This document shows, piece by piece, positions 5,366-5,441 of a stretch of 5,441 nt of DNA. Source of the stretch: Desulfobacteraceae bacterium (GTDB lineage Bacteria > Desulfobacterota > Desulfobacteria > Desulfobacterales > ETH-SRB1); NCBI GenBank assembly GCA_013202725.1, contig JABMRH010000267.1:1-5441 (forward strand). The letters run 5' to 3'. The translations under genes were made by a program, and so were the position numbers. Position 1 is the stretch's first letter, and every line of letters begins with the position of its first letter. The notes under the pieces are model-generated. The model was not told where the DNA came from and made no database searches. It saw only the letters and a program-made list of their open reading frames with translations.

Positions 5366-5441
5366 GGGCCCATAGCTCAGCTGGAAGAGCCACCGGCTCA
5401 TAACCGGTAGGTCCCTGGTTCGAACCCAGGTGGGCCCACCA
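5366..5441 (+). tRNA. tRNA with anticodon CAU, probably tRNA-Ile2 (or elongator tRNA-Met)
   Basis: The 76-base cloverleaf is complete: acceptor GGGCCCA/TGGGCCC (7 pairs), D stem GCTC/GAGC with loop AGCTGGAA, anticodon stem ACCGG/CCGGT with loop CTCATAA, a 5-base variable loop, T stem CCTGG/CCAGG with loop TTCGAAC, discriminator A and encoded CCA. The paired G1-C72 excludes initiator tRNA-fMet, which has an unpaired position 1-72. C4-G69 and C5-G68 are the acceptor pairs that the lysidine synthetase TilS favours in tRNA-Ile2, whereas E. coli elongator Met has U4-A69. I therefore lean to Ile2, which reads AUA after C34 becomes lysidine. Position 26 is C instead of the usual purine, which is mildly unusual. 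The window ends exactly at the last A of CCA. Confidence 0.96.

Noticed and set aside
4984..5373. Reverse-strand open frame opposite rpoD region 4 and reaching into the tRNA
   Set aside because: It overlaps the conserved sigma region 4 and the first bases of the tRNA, and has no family features.
5366..5441. Initiator tRNA-fMet as identity of the CAU tRNA
   Set aside because: Position 1-72 is a G-C pair, whereas bacterial initiators have a mismatch there, and the anticodon stem lacks the three G-C pairs next to the loop.

Overview
The window is an ordinary chromosomal housekeeping segment with every gene on the + strand. Codon use leans AT. The DnaG and RpoD sequences, and the chain hisA, then dnaG, rpoD and a CAU-anticodon tRNA, look to me like a Desulfobacterota (former Deltaproteobacteria, Desulfobacterales-like) genome. 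That placement comes from memory of family resemblance, not from a search.

Layout. Positions 1-402 hold the 3' end of a gene that is open at the left edge. Its product looks like a small envelope lipoprotein of the CsgG/TolB-N-like kind. After 15 bp comes hisA (418-1149), a complete histidine-biosynthesis isomerase, probably in the same transcript. Next is a 411-bp gene-free gap (1150-1560). It holds a MITE-like palindromic element (1266-1396) with terminal inverted repeats and a possible 5-bp target duplication, followed by a very AT-rich promoter region and a 5' leader that may fold over the dnaG ribosome binding site. dnaG (primase, 1561-3336) and rpoD (primary sigma factor, 3358-5310) follow 21 bp apart. 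They form the dnaG-rpoD core of the classical macromolecular-synthesis operon, but rpsU is not upstream. A tRNA gene with anticodon CAU (5366-5441, CCA encoded) closes the window exactly at its last base. Its acceptor stem favours tRNA-Ile2 (lysidine-modified) over elongator Met.

How the genes relate. dnaG and rpoD couple replication priming with vegetative transcription, and the tRNA supports translation. hisA belongs to a separate upstream histidine operon and is separated from dnaG by the repeat element. I found no defence system, toxin-antitoxin pair, CRISPR array or other plainly new system. The points most worth a second look are the mobile-looking palindromic repeat, the triplicated lysine-rich extension in front of sigma region 1.1, the dnaG start and leader structure, and the identity of the tRNA.
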